Below, in pieces: positions 43,590 to 51,567 of a stretch of DNA of 64,000 nucleotides (positions are counted from its first letter, which is position 1; each line of letters begins with the position of its first letter). Below the pieces are notes generated by a model that searched no databases, had not been told where the DNA came from, and saw only the letters and a list, made by a program, of their open reading frames with translations. The DNA is from Amphritea pacifica. GTDB lineage: Bacteria; Pseudomonadota; Gammaproteobacteria; Pseudomonadales; Balneatricaceae. The DNA is taken from positions 111,809 to 175,808 of the forward strand of contig NZ_JAFFZO010000004.1 of NCBI RefSeq assembly GCF_016924145.1. The letters run 5' to 3'. Both the position numbers and the translations under genes were made by a program.

Positions 43590-46500
43590 TTAACTCAGTA
43601 CTCTGTCAAGTTGCCGGGCTTTGGCGTGGGCACCCCAGTGGGTATAGAGGTCCTGGCTTTTGTTGAGACAGAAACGGGCCAGACAGTGCTGTCCCTGCGA
43701 TTGTAAAAAATCCCCGTAGCGTTCATAGCTGAGTGCCGGGTGATGACTAAACCCCTGCTGCTCTGCACTCTCAATGGCCTGTTCATACAATGGTGCGGCG
43801 GGCCGGTTAAGCAGGCGGGCTTTTTCTGCCTGCAACAGAAGCAGTTGTGTTTTAAAGTTTTCCGGGCAGTGTTTCGCCCAGAGTTCGAAGCGTGATTCTA
43901 TCTGCTCAACTTCCAGACGCCGGCGCTGTACCAGCAACTGTTGGGGTTGTGCCAGAATGAGTCGCATCATGGCGGTACAAAAGAGGGCTTCACTGACACA
44001 GAAATAGCCGGCCAGCTCATTTTCAAGGGAGGCTTCCCAGCTATATAGCTCGGGCCAGAGGTGTTGCTGGTTGAGCAGAAAGGCAGCCATGATTGTGCTG
44101 ATAGCCTGCCAGCCATGCTGATATTCGACCTCGTCTGGCAGGGGCTTTTCACCACCGAGCTGTTCCATCAGCAGCAGTGATGATTGCTGCAGGCGTGCTG
44201 CCGGATGGGGCTGCTGCCGATCAAGCATCGCATGATAATGTTGACGACACTGGGTGAGTTGCTCCGTCAGCGCGTTGGTCGTTAACAGCGACAATTGGTG
44301 TTGTAGCAGGCGGCACTCGCTCTGTATCAGCCAGTGGCCATGTTTTTCACACAGTGATGCGACGTGCTGGAGCTGCTCTCTGGCACTGTGCAGCGGGGCA
44401 AACCAGTGTTGCACCTGGCTGCACTGCAACAGGGCTGCGTTAGTGGCGATATCTGGTTGCTTATCTGTGTCACACGATGAAGCATCGGTATCCTGCGACA
44501 GCAGCCCGCCAAACTGGTTTGCCAGCTGCATTCCCTGAACTGAAAATATCTGCGCCAGCGGATAGTCGCCACAAAACCAACTGGCAACCCAGGCATAACT
44601 GACAAAGGCAAACGAGGTCAGGTGGGTACGTCCCTGCTGCAGGCTGAGGAGTGTCATCTGTCCGATGGCGCAGGCGGCAAGCAGCGGTTTACTTTGCTGG
44701 CGTGCGATCAGACTGATCTTTTCCAGTAGCTGCAACCGCAGCAACGCTTCGGGTGAGGTCAGTGGCGCTAACTGTGGTAGCTGCTGAGCATCGATCAGTG
44801 AGCTGATTTTGTCGTGCAGTGCCAACAGGAGTAACAGCTGCTGGTTGTCGGTTTCCGGAAGCGCGGAATCAGTCAGCAGAGCCAGATGCTCCAGCAGGTG
44901 GTTTAACGCCAGTGCCTGCTGGTTGCGATGTAAGCAGATTTCGGCGGTGATCAGTGCTGCGTTAATGCTGTCCTGTGATTCGATATTTCCCGCGGGCAGT
45001 TGCTGCAAACACTGGTCGGCGGGGTCAACCTCGCCCGCCAGCAGGTGTAATTTAGCCCGTTGCAGAAGTAGCTTGTTTTTTTTGCTGGTCTGATTGGGTT
45101 TCAGTAGCCGGTAGGCGTTTGACAGATAACGGCTGGCACTGTCAAAACGTTGTTCCCGCTGCGCAAGTCTGGCCGCACGAATGTTGAGACGTCGCAGGCG
45201 TTTGTTGTGCTGGCTATCGGTATGCTGAAATGCGCGGTTCAGATGCCACAGTACCGGGGCTATCTGATCCAGTGTAAAGGTGGCCGGCAGACGGCTCAGC
45301 ATCGCCATGCCGCACTGCCGATGCAGCGCGCTTTTCTCTGCTTCGCTGAGTCGCTGGTAGATTGTGCTGCGAATCTCCGCATGACAAAAGTAGCAAAGGG
45401 TCTGTTTATCTACAGAATCGTTTTCTGTCCCGTCGCCCAGGCTTTCGCCGCCTTCTGGTGTGGCGTTTGTTGCTGGGTTGCGGCCAATATCGATCAGTCC
45501 GAGTTGTTCGGCAGGCCAGAGGTGTATTGCCAGCCGCGCGACCGGATTGTTGGTGATCTCCCCCAGTTCGACCAGGCTAAACTGTTCGCCCAGCAGAGCG
45601 GCCCATTCCAGCAGTTCAAGGGTGAAACTGTTGAGTTTACTGATACGTTTTTCAATCTTATTGATGCGCTGGCGGCTGCTGTTTTGTTGCAGCCACTGGG
45701 TATGGCTATCCCGCTGGCGGGCGGTGGATGAGGTTTCAATAAAGGCGACGGGTTTGATCTGTTGCCGGTATTGGCTGGGGGCGACACCCATCCAGCGTTT
45801 AAATGCTTTTTGAAACGCAGACTGATTTGAAAAACCTAACTGAAATGCGATTTCGCCAAAACTCAGCTGGCCACGCTGGATCAGTTGCAGGCAAACATCC
45901 CGCCGGGTCTGATCATAGATATCCTGAAAATTGGTCCCCAGAAGACCCAGTTTGCGTTGCAGCGTCCTGAGGCTGAGCCCTACAGAGGCGGCGATCTGCT
46001 CCCGGCGGATACAACCTTTACCCTCGGCCAGCTGGCGTCTGATCAGATTCCGGGTTTGTGCTGTCAGGGCACTCTGCTGGGCCGATTTACTTAACAGGGA
46101 ATCAGCAAACTCCCGGTGCAACTGATGCATCTCAGGGTTGGCGTCGAGGCAGCTCAGTGAAAGGTAGTCACTGGCAAGTAACAGTTGGTTTCTGGGGGCA
46201 TCAAACTGCACCTCTGCGGCAAAAAACTGCTGGTAGGGTAACAGGTTATCAGGTTCCGGAAACGCCAGCTGGACCAGACGGACAGGGATCTGGTGGCCAG
46301 TTAACCAGCGGGGCCAGTTGATCAGGCAGGCGAGCAGGTATTCAACCGGTTGCAGCTCTGGCTCGTTCAGTTCCAGCGTGAGCCGGGTTCCCTCAACGGA
46401 CTGCTCCATCTGAATAATCGCCCCTTCAAGCAGCAGCGGCAGATAATCGATCAGAGCCTGATAGGCTTTGCCCAGCGTCGCTGCGGTAGACATCAGAAAG

Positions 46501-46751
46501 CCGATAGAGCCGAGTATACGCGGCTGGGTGGCTTCCCCCAGATTCAGAGCGATACGGGGGTTGTCAGAGGCCTGAGCCAGGGTCTGCAGTATCTGACCAT
46601 AGGCTGAGGCAGGAAAGCGAGCCCCGGGTATAGCAAACTCTTCATGGGTCAGTGATGCGCTTTCCAGAATCCCGGTCTGGTCCAGCCTGTAGTGCTGGGC
46701 CAGTTGCAATACCGGCTCCAGCAGTTTGGTTGTTGCTGTGGTTACCGTCAT
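43590..46751 (-). CDS. Giant AraC-type regulator fused to helical-repeat region
   Basis: A 1053-residue protein. Residues about 15-200 match the arabinose-binding-like N-terminal domain of OruR/ArgR-type AraC regulators, and about 235-330 carry the AraC double helix-turn-helix (LSFGEIAFQLGFSNQSAFQKAFKRW, in two parts, then GVAPSQYR). Such regulators usually stop near 340. Here another 700 residues follow. They begin LLEWAALLGEQFSLVELGEI and YFCHAEIRSTIYQRLSEAEKSAL, patterns seen after the NTPase domain of STAND/LAL-type regulators and AAA-linked kinases, and continue as Leu/Gln-rich helical (TPR-like) repeats. No Walker A is present. The extra region may bind a partner. Confidence 0.8.
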   Translation of the reverse strand: MTVTTATTKLLEPVLQLAQHYRLDQTGILESASLTHEEFAIPGARFPASAYGQILQTLAQASDNPRIALNLGEATQPRILGSIGFLMSTAATLGKAYQALIDYLPLLLEGAIIQMEQSVEGTRLTLELNEPELQPVEYLLACLINWPRWLTGHQIPVRLVQLAFPEPDNLLPYQQFFAAEVQFDAPRNQLLLASDYLSLSCLDANPEMHQLHREFADSLLSKSAQQSALTAQTRNLIRRQLAEGKGCIRREQIAASVGLSLRTLQRKLGLLGTNFQDIYDQTRRDVCLQLIQRGQLSFGEIAFQLGFSNQSAFQKAFKRWMGVAPSQYRQQIKPVAFIETSSTARQRDSHTQWLQQNSSRQRINKIEKRISKLNSFTLELLEWAALLGEQFSLVELGEITNNPVARLAIHLWPAEQLGLIDIGRNPATNATPEGGESLGDGTENDSVDKQTLCYFCHAEIRSTIYQRLSEAEKSALHRQCGMAMLSRLPATFTLDQIAPVLWHLNRAFQHTDSQHNKRLRRLNIRAARLAQREQRFDSASRYLSNAYRLLKPNQTSKKNKLLLQRAKLHLLAGEVDPADQCLQQLPAGNIESQDSINAALITAEICLHRNQQALALNHLLEHLALLTDSALPETDNQQLLLLLALHDKISSLIDAQQLPQLAPLTSPEALLRLQLLEKISLIARQQSKPLLAACAIGQMTLLSLQQGRTHLTSFAFVSYAWVASWFCGDYPLAQIFSVQGMQLANQFGGLLSQDTDASSCDTDKQPDIATNAALLQCSQVQHWFAPLHSAREQLQHVASLCEKHGHWLIQSECRLLQHQLSLLTTNALTEQLTQCRQHYHAMLDRQQPHPAARLQQSSLLLMEQLGGEKPLPDEVEYQHGWQAISTIMAAFLLNQQHLWPELYSWEASLENELAGYFCVSEALFCTAMMRLILAQPQQLLVQRRRLEVEQIESRFELWAKHCPENFKTQLLLLQAEKARLLNRPAAPLYEQAIESAEQQGFSHHPALSYERYGDFLQSQGQHCLARFCLNKSQDLYTHWGAHAKARQLDRVLS

Positions 46752-46873
46752 GAAAATAAAGTTGGCATGGAAGGATGTATGTATATTTTTGTTGTTAGAA
46801 ACAAGAATATCATGATGTTGCCCGGCTGTATGTCTTTTCGTGCCGTTTCGTGCGATTGAGTTGCTCTGAGCGG

Positions 46874-47638
46874 TTAGCGGTAACGATCGATGACCTGTTT
46901 CAGTGTGCCGGATTGACGCAGCTGACGAATCGCTTCATCGATCAGCCTGATATCATCGGGATTAACAGTGGCTTTACTGAACATCATATGGATATCATCA
47001 TCGCTGGCATTCCAGTCCAGCGTTGTAATGTCGTGCTCCAGGCCGAGTTCTTTGATTAATACTTTGCCGTTGTAGAGGTCGGTCAGTACAACATCGGTAC
47101 GCTGCACCCCCAGCATTTTGATTAACTGCTCATACTTGTTCAGCTGATGGACAAAGAAGCGGTCTTTTATCTGATTCCAGGTGCTGCCGTAATAGGCTCC
47201 GCGTAACGCCATAACGCGAGGGTTTAAACCGGCCAGCTGTTCGAAGTTTTGCGCCGTGTTCCATTTAGTGTATTCGTCGCGCCGGACAAACAGAGCCATG
47301 ATCTCTCTTCGGTAGGGTTCAGAGAAATAGGCCCACTCGGATCGTTCTGCGGTTTTTGATGCGCCGAGCGCGAGATCCAGATCACCGGATTTAATATAGC
47401 GCATGGTCCGCTCCCAGGGGACCTTGGTAAGCTCATAGCGGCAGCCCGCTTTGTTCATAATCACTTTAAGCAGCTCTATATCCATCCCTGTGACTTTATC
47501 GTTGTGCCACACCTGGTAAGGTTTCCAGTCCAGCCAGCCGACCAGAAACCGGGTTTGGCAGCCCGCCAGTGCTGTGTTGCTTAATAGCAGTAACAGCATA
47601 GTCAGCAAAAAGTGTCTGGTGAGATTAGTTATCGGCAT
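46874..47638 (-). CDS. Amino-acid-type periplasmic binding protein (SBP family 3)
   Basis: A 254-residue protein with signal peptide (MPITNLTRHFLLTMLLLLLS, cleavage after LA). The mature part has the family-3 pattern: DWKPYQVWHNDKVTGMDIELL, YIKSGDLDLALGASKTAERS, and a C-terminal IDEAIRQLRQSGTLKQVIDRY. No ABC permease or ATPase genes are nearby, so it may feed another system or serve in sensing. The AraC fusion gene starts 122 nt downstream on the same strand. Confidence 0.85.
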   Translation of the reverse strand: MPITNLTRHFLLTMLLLLLSNTALAGCQTRFLVGWLDWKPYQVWHNDKVTGMDIELLKVIMNKAGCRYELTKVPWERTMRYIKSGDLDLALGASKTAERSEWAYFSEPYRREIMALFVRRDEYTKWNTAQNFEQLAGLNPRVMALRGAYYGSTWNQIKDRFFVHQLNKYEQLIKMLGVQRTDVVLTDLYNGKVLIKELGLEHDITTLDWNASDDDIHMMFSKATVNPDDIRLIDEAIRQLRQSGTLKQVIDRYR

Positions 47639-47787
47639 GGTTTTATTATCACCCTGGAAACGACTCGGGATTAGCGCTGCCAGGCTATAAACCGGTCAGA
47701 CTAGTAAGCGTCTATTTTAACCCAGTCTTAGGGTATTTGAATCTTTACCGCTTGTTTGAGTGTTGATCGCGGGAGGAAGGGAAACAA

Positions 47788-47818
47788 AAAAGCCCGCCCA
47801 GTTGCAGGGGCGGGCTTT
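47788..47818 (-). terminator. Terminator of the sodium:alanine symporter gene
   Basis: A GC-rich stem of about 10 bp (AAAGCCCGCC with GGCGGGCTTT) lies 39-69 nt beyond the stop of the symporter and is followed on the minus strand by TTTTTT. Confidence 0.85.
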
Positions 47819-47856
47819 CATGTCAGTAGCGCTGAATCTGATAAGCTGAAATAGTG

Positions 47857-49386
47857 TTAAACCAGCTCAGTTTCTTTTTCAGTTTCTTTGTTCACTTTTG
47901 CGGTCAGTTTGCTGTGCCGTTTTTCCCAGAAAGTGGCGTTCTTGATGCCCAGTTTCAGAGGGTTAAAGGTATAGCTGTCAACGCCGGCTTTATGTTGTTC
48001 TTCGTAGTCTTTCAGTGCTTTAAGAGCAGGCTTGGACATGAAGAAGATGATCAGAATACCGGCAATGTTCAGCCATGCCATCAGACCGACACCGATATCG
48101 CCCAGACCCCACGCCAGATTCGCTGTTTTTACAGCACCGTAGAAAGTCGCGGCCATCAGCACCAGTTTAAGGGCGCCAATCATGCCAGGGATTTTAAAAG
48201 TACGCTGGATGTAAGCGATGTTGGTTTCGGCGATGTAGTAGTAAGCCAGAATGGTGGTAAACGAGAAGAAGAACAGGGCGAAGGCGACAAACGGATTGCC
48301 AAGCCCCGGTAGCACCCGCTCAATGGCCTGTTGGGTAAACAGCGGACCATTGGCGGCGATATCCGCCCCCAGGTTCTGCACCAGGAATGTATCACCGACA
48401 CCATGGACGTTATAGGCACCAGTGATCAGAATCATAAATGCGGTAGCCGAACAGACAAACAGCGTATCGATATAAACCGAGAACGCCTGAACCAGTCCCT
48501 GCTGCGCCGGATGTTCAACGGCAGCGGCAGCGGCAGCATGAGGGCCGGTACCCTGACCCGCTTCGTTGGAGTAAACCCCCCGTTTTACACCCCAGCCGAT
48601 GGCTGCGCCCATACCGGCCATTGGGGTAAAGGCATCTTCTAAAATCATGCCGATCACGCCTGGCAGCATATCGATGTTAAGCAGCACGATAACCGCCGCG
48701 ATGATGATGTAAGCCAGTGCCATGAAGGGGACAACGATCTGGGTAAAGTTGGCGATACGTTTAACCCCGCCAAAGATAATGAAGCCCAGAATCAGTACCA
48801 CAACGGTGCCCGTAAGAATTTTCGCGAAGCTCAGCGTACCCATGGTGGTTTCAATCATCGCGCCGGAGCCAAAGGTGGCTTCTACGGCGTTGCCGATACT
48901 GTTCGCCTGGACGCCAGGCAGACAGATACCACAGGCCAGAATGGTGGCGATAGCGAAGATCCAGGCAAACCACTTTTGTCCCATCGCTTTCTCGAAGTAG
49001 AAGGCCGGACCACCGCGGTATTGTCCCTCGTGTTCCTCTTTGTAAATCTGTGCCAGGGTGGATTCGGTGTATGCTGTGGCCGCCCCCAGGAAGGCAACGA
49101 CCCACATCCAGAACACTGCCCCTGGGCCTCCGAAACCGATAGCGGCAGCAACGCCGGCAATATTACCGGTGCCAACGCGGCCGGACAGTGAAACAGCCAG
49201 AGCCTGGAAAGAGGAGATCCCTTTTTCAGAGGCTCTGCCAGAGAACAGCAAAATCCACATTTCGCGGAACATTCGTACCTGTACAAAGCGTGTCAGGATA
49301 GAGTAAAAAAGACCTGCCCCAAGGCAGAGATAGATCAGAGCCGGGCTCCAGATAATGCCGTTTGTAAAATCGACAAATTCTTGCAT
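47857..49386 (-). CDS. Sodium:alanine/glycine symporter (AgcS family)
   Basis: A 509-residue transporter with about ten hydrophobic segments. Hallmarks are SGRVGTGNIAGVAAAIGFGGPGA (N-terminal third, shown as consecutive motifs SGRVGTGN and GGPGAVFW), RGVYSNEAGQGTGPHAAAAA and NGPLFTQQAIE. Members couple alanine or glycine uptake to sodium. The protein ends in a charged tail. No glycine riboswitch is seen upstream. Confidence 0.93.
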   Translation of the reverse strand: MQEFVDFTNGIIWSPALIYLCLGAGLFYSILTRFVQVRMFREMWILLFSGRASEKGISSFQALAVSLSGRVGTGNIAGVAAAIGFGGPGAVFWMWVVAFLGAATAYTESTLAQIYKEEHEGQYRGGPAFYFEKAMGQKWFAWIFAIATILACGICLPGVQANSIGNAVEATFGSGAMIETTMGTLSFAKILTGTVVVLILGFIIFGGVKRIANFTQIVVPFMALAYIIIAAVIVLLNIDMLPGVIGMILEDAFTPMAGMGAAIGWGVKRGVYSNEAGQGTGPHAAAAAAVEHPAQQGLVQAFSVYIDTLFVCSATAFMILITGAYNVHGVGDTFLVQNLGADIAANGPLFTQQAIERVLPGLGNPFVAFALFFFSFTTILAYYYIAETNIAYIQRTFKIPGMIGALKLVLMAATFYGAVKTANLAWGLGDIGVGLMAWLNIAGILIIFFMSKPALKALKDYEEQHKAGVDSYTFNPLKLGIKNATFWEKRHSKLTAKVNKETEKETELV

Positions 49387-49906
49387 GTGTAAGTGTCTCC
49401 GGAAAGCAACGTGCTGGGCACGAAAGTTAGAATTATTGTTTTGCTATAGTCATCCATCCCGTGAAGATGGATGCAGGCTGTTGTCACTGTCAGATATTTA
49501 TTGCCAGAGTACTGGTGATATCTGAGGATTGCTGCCAACAGTCCTGTAACCGGTTGCTCCGTCAGATAGCGGTTAATGAAATGCTATCCAGGCATTTCGC
49601 TGTCATGAAGGATTAACCAGAGAATCAGCTATTAAGATAATAAGCAGATGGCACAGCCCGTTTTCTGGACCTCTGGCACCGAAGAGCAATCTGGCGGTGG
49701 AGGCTTAAGCCGGGGTGTTTCTGTGTCTTCATTTATCTACAGGTGCAAGACTGTAGAGTGAATCTGTCTGAGGAGGAATATCCTGCCGTGCCTTGTTTAC
49801 CTCCTGGCGTGCCAGACCTGTTTCTGGGGCGGGAGGCAATCTTGTGGAAGCCCGCTATAGCGGCCTTGAGGAAAGATATTTTTGCGGTGCTTAACTTTTT
49901 TCTGCT
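49387..49906. other. Gene-free region between symporter and PhnA-like gene
   Basis: No gene or riboswitch is recognised in this stretch. It is of mixed composition, without strong repeats. Promoters for both flanking genes must lie here. Confidence 0.4.
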
Positions 49907-49934
49907 TTGAGCCTATTGTTATAGGTATTATATT
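49907..49934 (+). promoter_or_regulatory. Promoter with operator-like palindrome before the PhnA-like gene
   Basis: TTGAGC (49907-49912) and TATATT (49929-49934) are separated by 16 nt. Between them CCTAT-TGTT-ATAGG (49912-49925) is a perfect inverted repeat, well placed to block the promoter when bound. Confidence 0.45.
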
Positions 49935-49959
49935 TGTCTGATTTTAAAGGAATACTCCT

Positions 49960-50364
49960 ATGTCAAAAGGCCATGCGAGACATCAGGAAAGACACCATGG
50001 GTTGTCGCAGTTCGGCAAAGACCTGGTGCGCCGCTGCGGTTCTAAATGCGAGTTGTGTGACAGCCATGGGGTTAAGCTGGTGGTCTATGAGGTGCCGCCT
50101 ATCGAACCGGAGCCAAATTACGATCACTGTATTATGATCTGCGAAACCTGTCAGGGGCAGCTGGACCGGCCGAAAACGATCGATCCTGCATACTGGCGCT
50201 TTCTGGCGACCTCTATGTGGAGCAGCGTGGCCCCGGTTAAGGTGATCTCGGTGGCGCTGCTCAGACATCTGGCGAAGCAGCAGGACTGGGCTGATGCGTT
50301 GCTGGAACAGGTCTATATGGAAGAGGATGAGCGGGCCTGGTCAGAGGATATTGATCTTTTCTGA
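49960..50364 (+). CDS. PhnA-like zinc-ribbon protein
   Basis: A 134-residue protein with a zinc-binding pair CELC and CETC (about 33-37 and 65-69) around a VVYEVPPIEPEP strand region, followed by a helical C-terminus (WADALLEQVYMEEDERAW). This matches the PhnA-domain proteins of proteobacteria, whose function is unsettled (the name derives from a misassignment to phosphonate metabolism). AAGGA precedes ATG by 8 nt. A palindrome within its promoter suggests specific control. Confidence 0.75.
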   Translation: MSKGHARHQERHHGLSQFGKDLVRRCGSKCELCDSHGVKLVVYEVPPIEPEPNYDHCIMICETCQGQLDRPKTIDPAYWRFLATSMWSSVAPVKVISVALLRHLAKQQDWADALLEQVYMEEDERAWSEDIDLF

Positions 50365-50471
50365 AACAGCGGGCTTCATCTTCAGCCCCCGACAATATGA
50401 TTTTTTTTCATTTGAGATCAGTGCCTGGCGGGCGATAACCCGGTTTACGAATAATAAAACCGGGGCCTGCG

Positions 50472-51452
50472 ATGCTTAACTCCTTCAGCTCAACTCCGTT
50501 CATGTTTAATCCCGGGCTTTCTCAGCCCGGCGCTTCGGGCGTCGGCACAGCAGCCCCCCGCGGGCAGAGTAGCCCTGTTTCTGGCACCGAGGAGGGTAGT
50601 AGTCCGGCTGCCGTGGCCTCCCGCCAGTCATACTCACTGAAAGAGCGCTTTAACCGGGATGACAGCTTTACCATCAATCTGACCACTCAGGATGGTGATC
50701 AGGTTGAAATCACCTTCAATAGCGAAACCCGTTATCAATCTGATTACAGCCTGCGCAGTGGGCCGGGGCGGGAGAGTCAGCGCTACAGTATCGAAAAAAA
50801 TCAGAGCAGTGATTTTGGTTTTACAGTGGAAGGTGAGCTGGATGTTGAAGAGATCGATGCCATCGCCTCGCTGGTTCAGGATCTTTCCTCGCTGGCCAGC
50901 AGCTTCTTTAATGGGGATCTGCAAACGGCGCTGCAACAGGCGGGCGACCTAACCCTGGACCCGGAACAGCTGGCGCAGATGGATATCTCTATGCAGCAGT
51001 CGATTGAGTATCGGGCCATTGAGAAATATCGTCAGGTTCAGGCGATGGGAGACGAAGCCCCAGCCGCGTCCCAGCATGCCTTAGCGCCGTTTATTGAGCA
51101 GCTGCAGAATCAGGTCAGCAGCAGTGAGCAGCATGTTGCCAATGCCACAGAGTTTAGTATGAGTCTGTTTGTAAATCTGGTGCAGCACGATGTTCGCTTT
51201 ACCAGCAGCAGCGAAACCCGGCAGAACTCAATGCAGGAGAATATCACCCGTCTTGGTGAGATGGTTCATAACCGCCATCACGGCCATGATCGGCATGAAC
51301 ATGAGGATGACCATGAAAATCGCGCTCATCGGTCGCATCATAACCGGGAAACTGATCCAGCGGCTGCCGCTGTATCCGGTGATCCGGTAGTGGATGCCGC
51401 CGCAACGGATGCTCCTGTAGAGAGCAGCAATCCGGTCGCTGAAACCGCATAG
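50472..51452 (+). CDS. Unidentified protein with His-rich segment
   Basis: A 326-residue protein not assigned to a family. It has a Ser/Gly/Pro-rich N-terminus (1-50), a beta-rich part (FTINLTTQDGDQVEITFNSE), a helical acidic middle (LDVEEIDAIASLVQDLSSLA), and near 270-295 a segment with about ten His residues (NRHHGHDRHEHEDDHENRAH) that could bind metal. The tail is Ala/Asp-rich. No signal peptide. Strong terminator follows. Confidence 0.7.
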   Translation: MLNSFSSTPFMFNPGLSQPGASGVGTAAPRGQSSPVSGTEEGSSPAAVASRQSYSLKERFNRDDSFTINLTTQDGDQVEITFNSETRYQSDYSLRSGPGRESQRYSIEKNQSSDFGFTVEGELDVEEIDAIASLVQDLSSLASSFFNGDLQTALQQAGDLTLDPEQLAQMDISMQQSIEYRAIEKYRQVQAMGDEAPAASQHALAPFIEQLQNQVSSSEQHVANATEFSMSLFVNLVQHDVRFTSSSETRQNSMQENITRLGEMVHNRHHGHDRHEHEDDHENRAHRSHHNRETDPAAAAVSGDPVVDAAATDAPVESSNPVAETA

Positions 51453-51470
51453 GTCTTGTGCCACTGAGAA

Positions 51471-51498
51471 AACGCCATATTGATATGGCGTTTTTTTT
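51471..51498 (+). terminator. Rho-independent terminator after the His-rich protein gene
   Basis: A perfect 10-bp stem (51471-51480 with 51483-51492) with the 2-nt centre TG is followed by T to 51498, 19 nt after the stop. Confidence 0.9.
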
Positions 51499-51567
51499 GC
51501 CTGTAATATCACGTCTGGCTGTTAGAATAGCTTTTTTTCTGTTGCCCACACCGGATTACATTTGCCC

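Noticed and set aside
49650-49760. A GGCACCGAAGAGCAA stretch resembling the glycine riboswitch core upstream of the sodium:alanine symporter
   Set aside because: It is on the plus strand, away from the symporter, and the rest of the aptamer (CTCTCAGGC and AAAGGAC parts) is missing.
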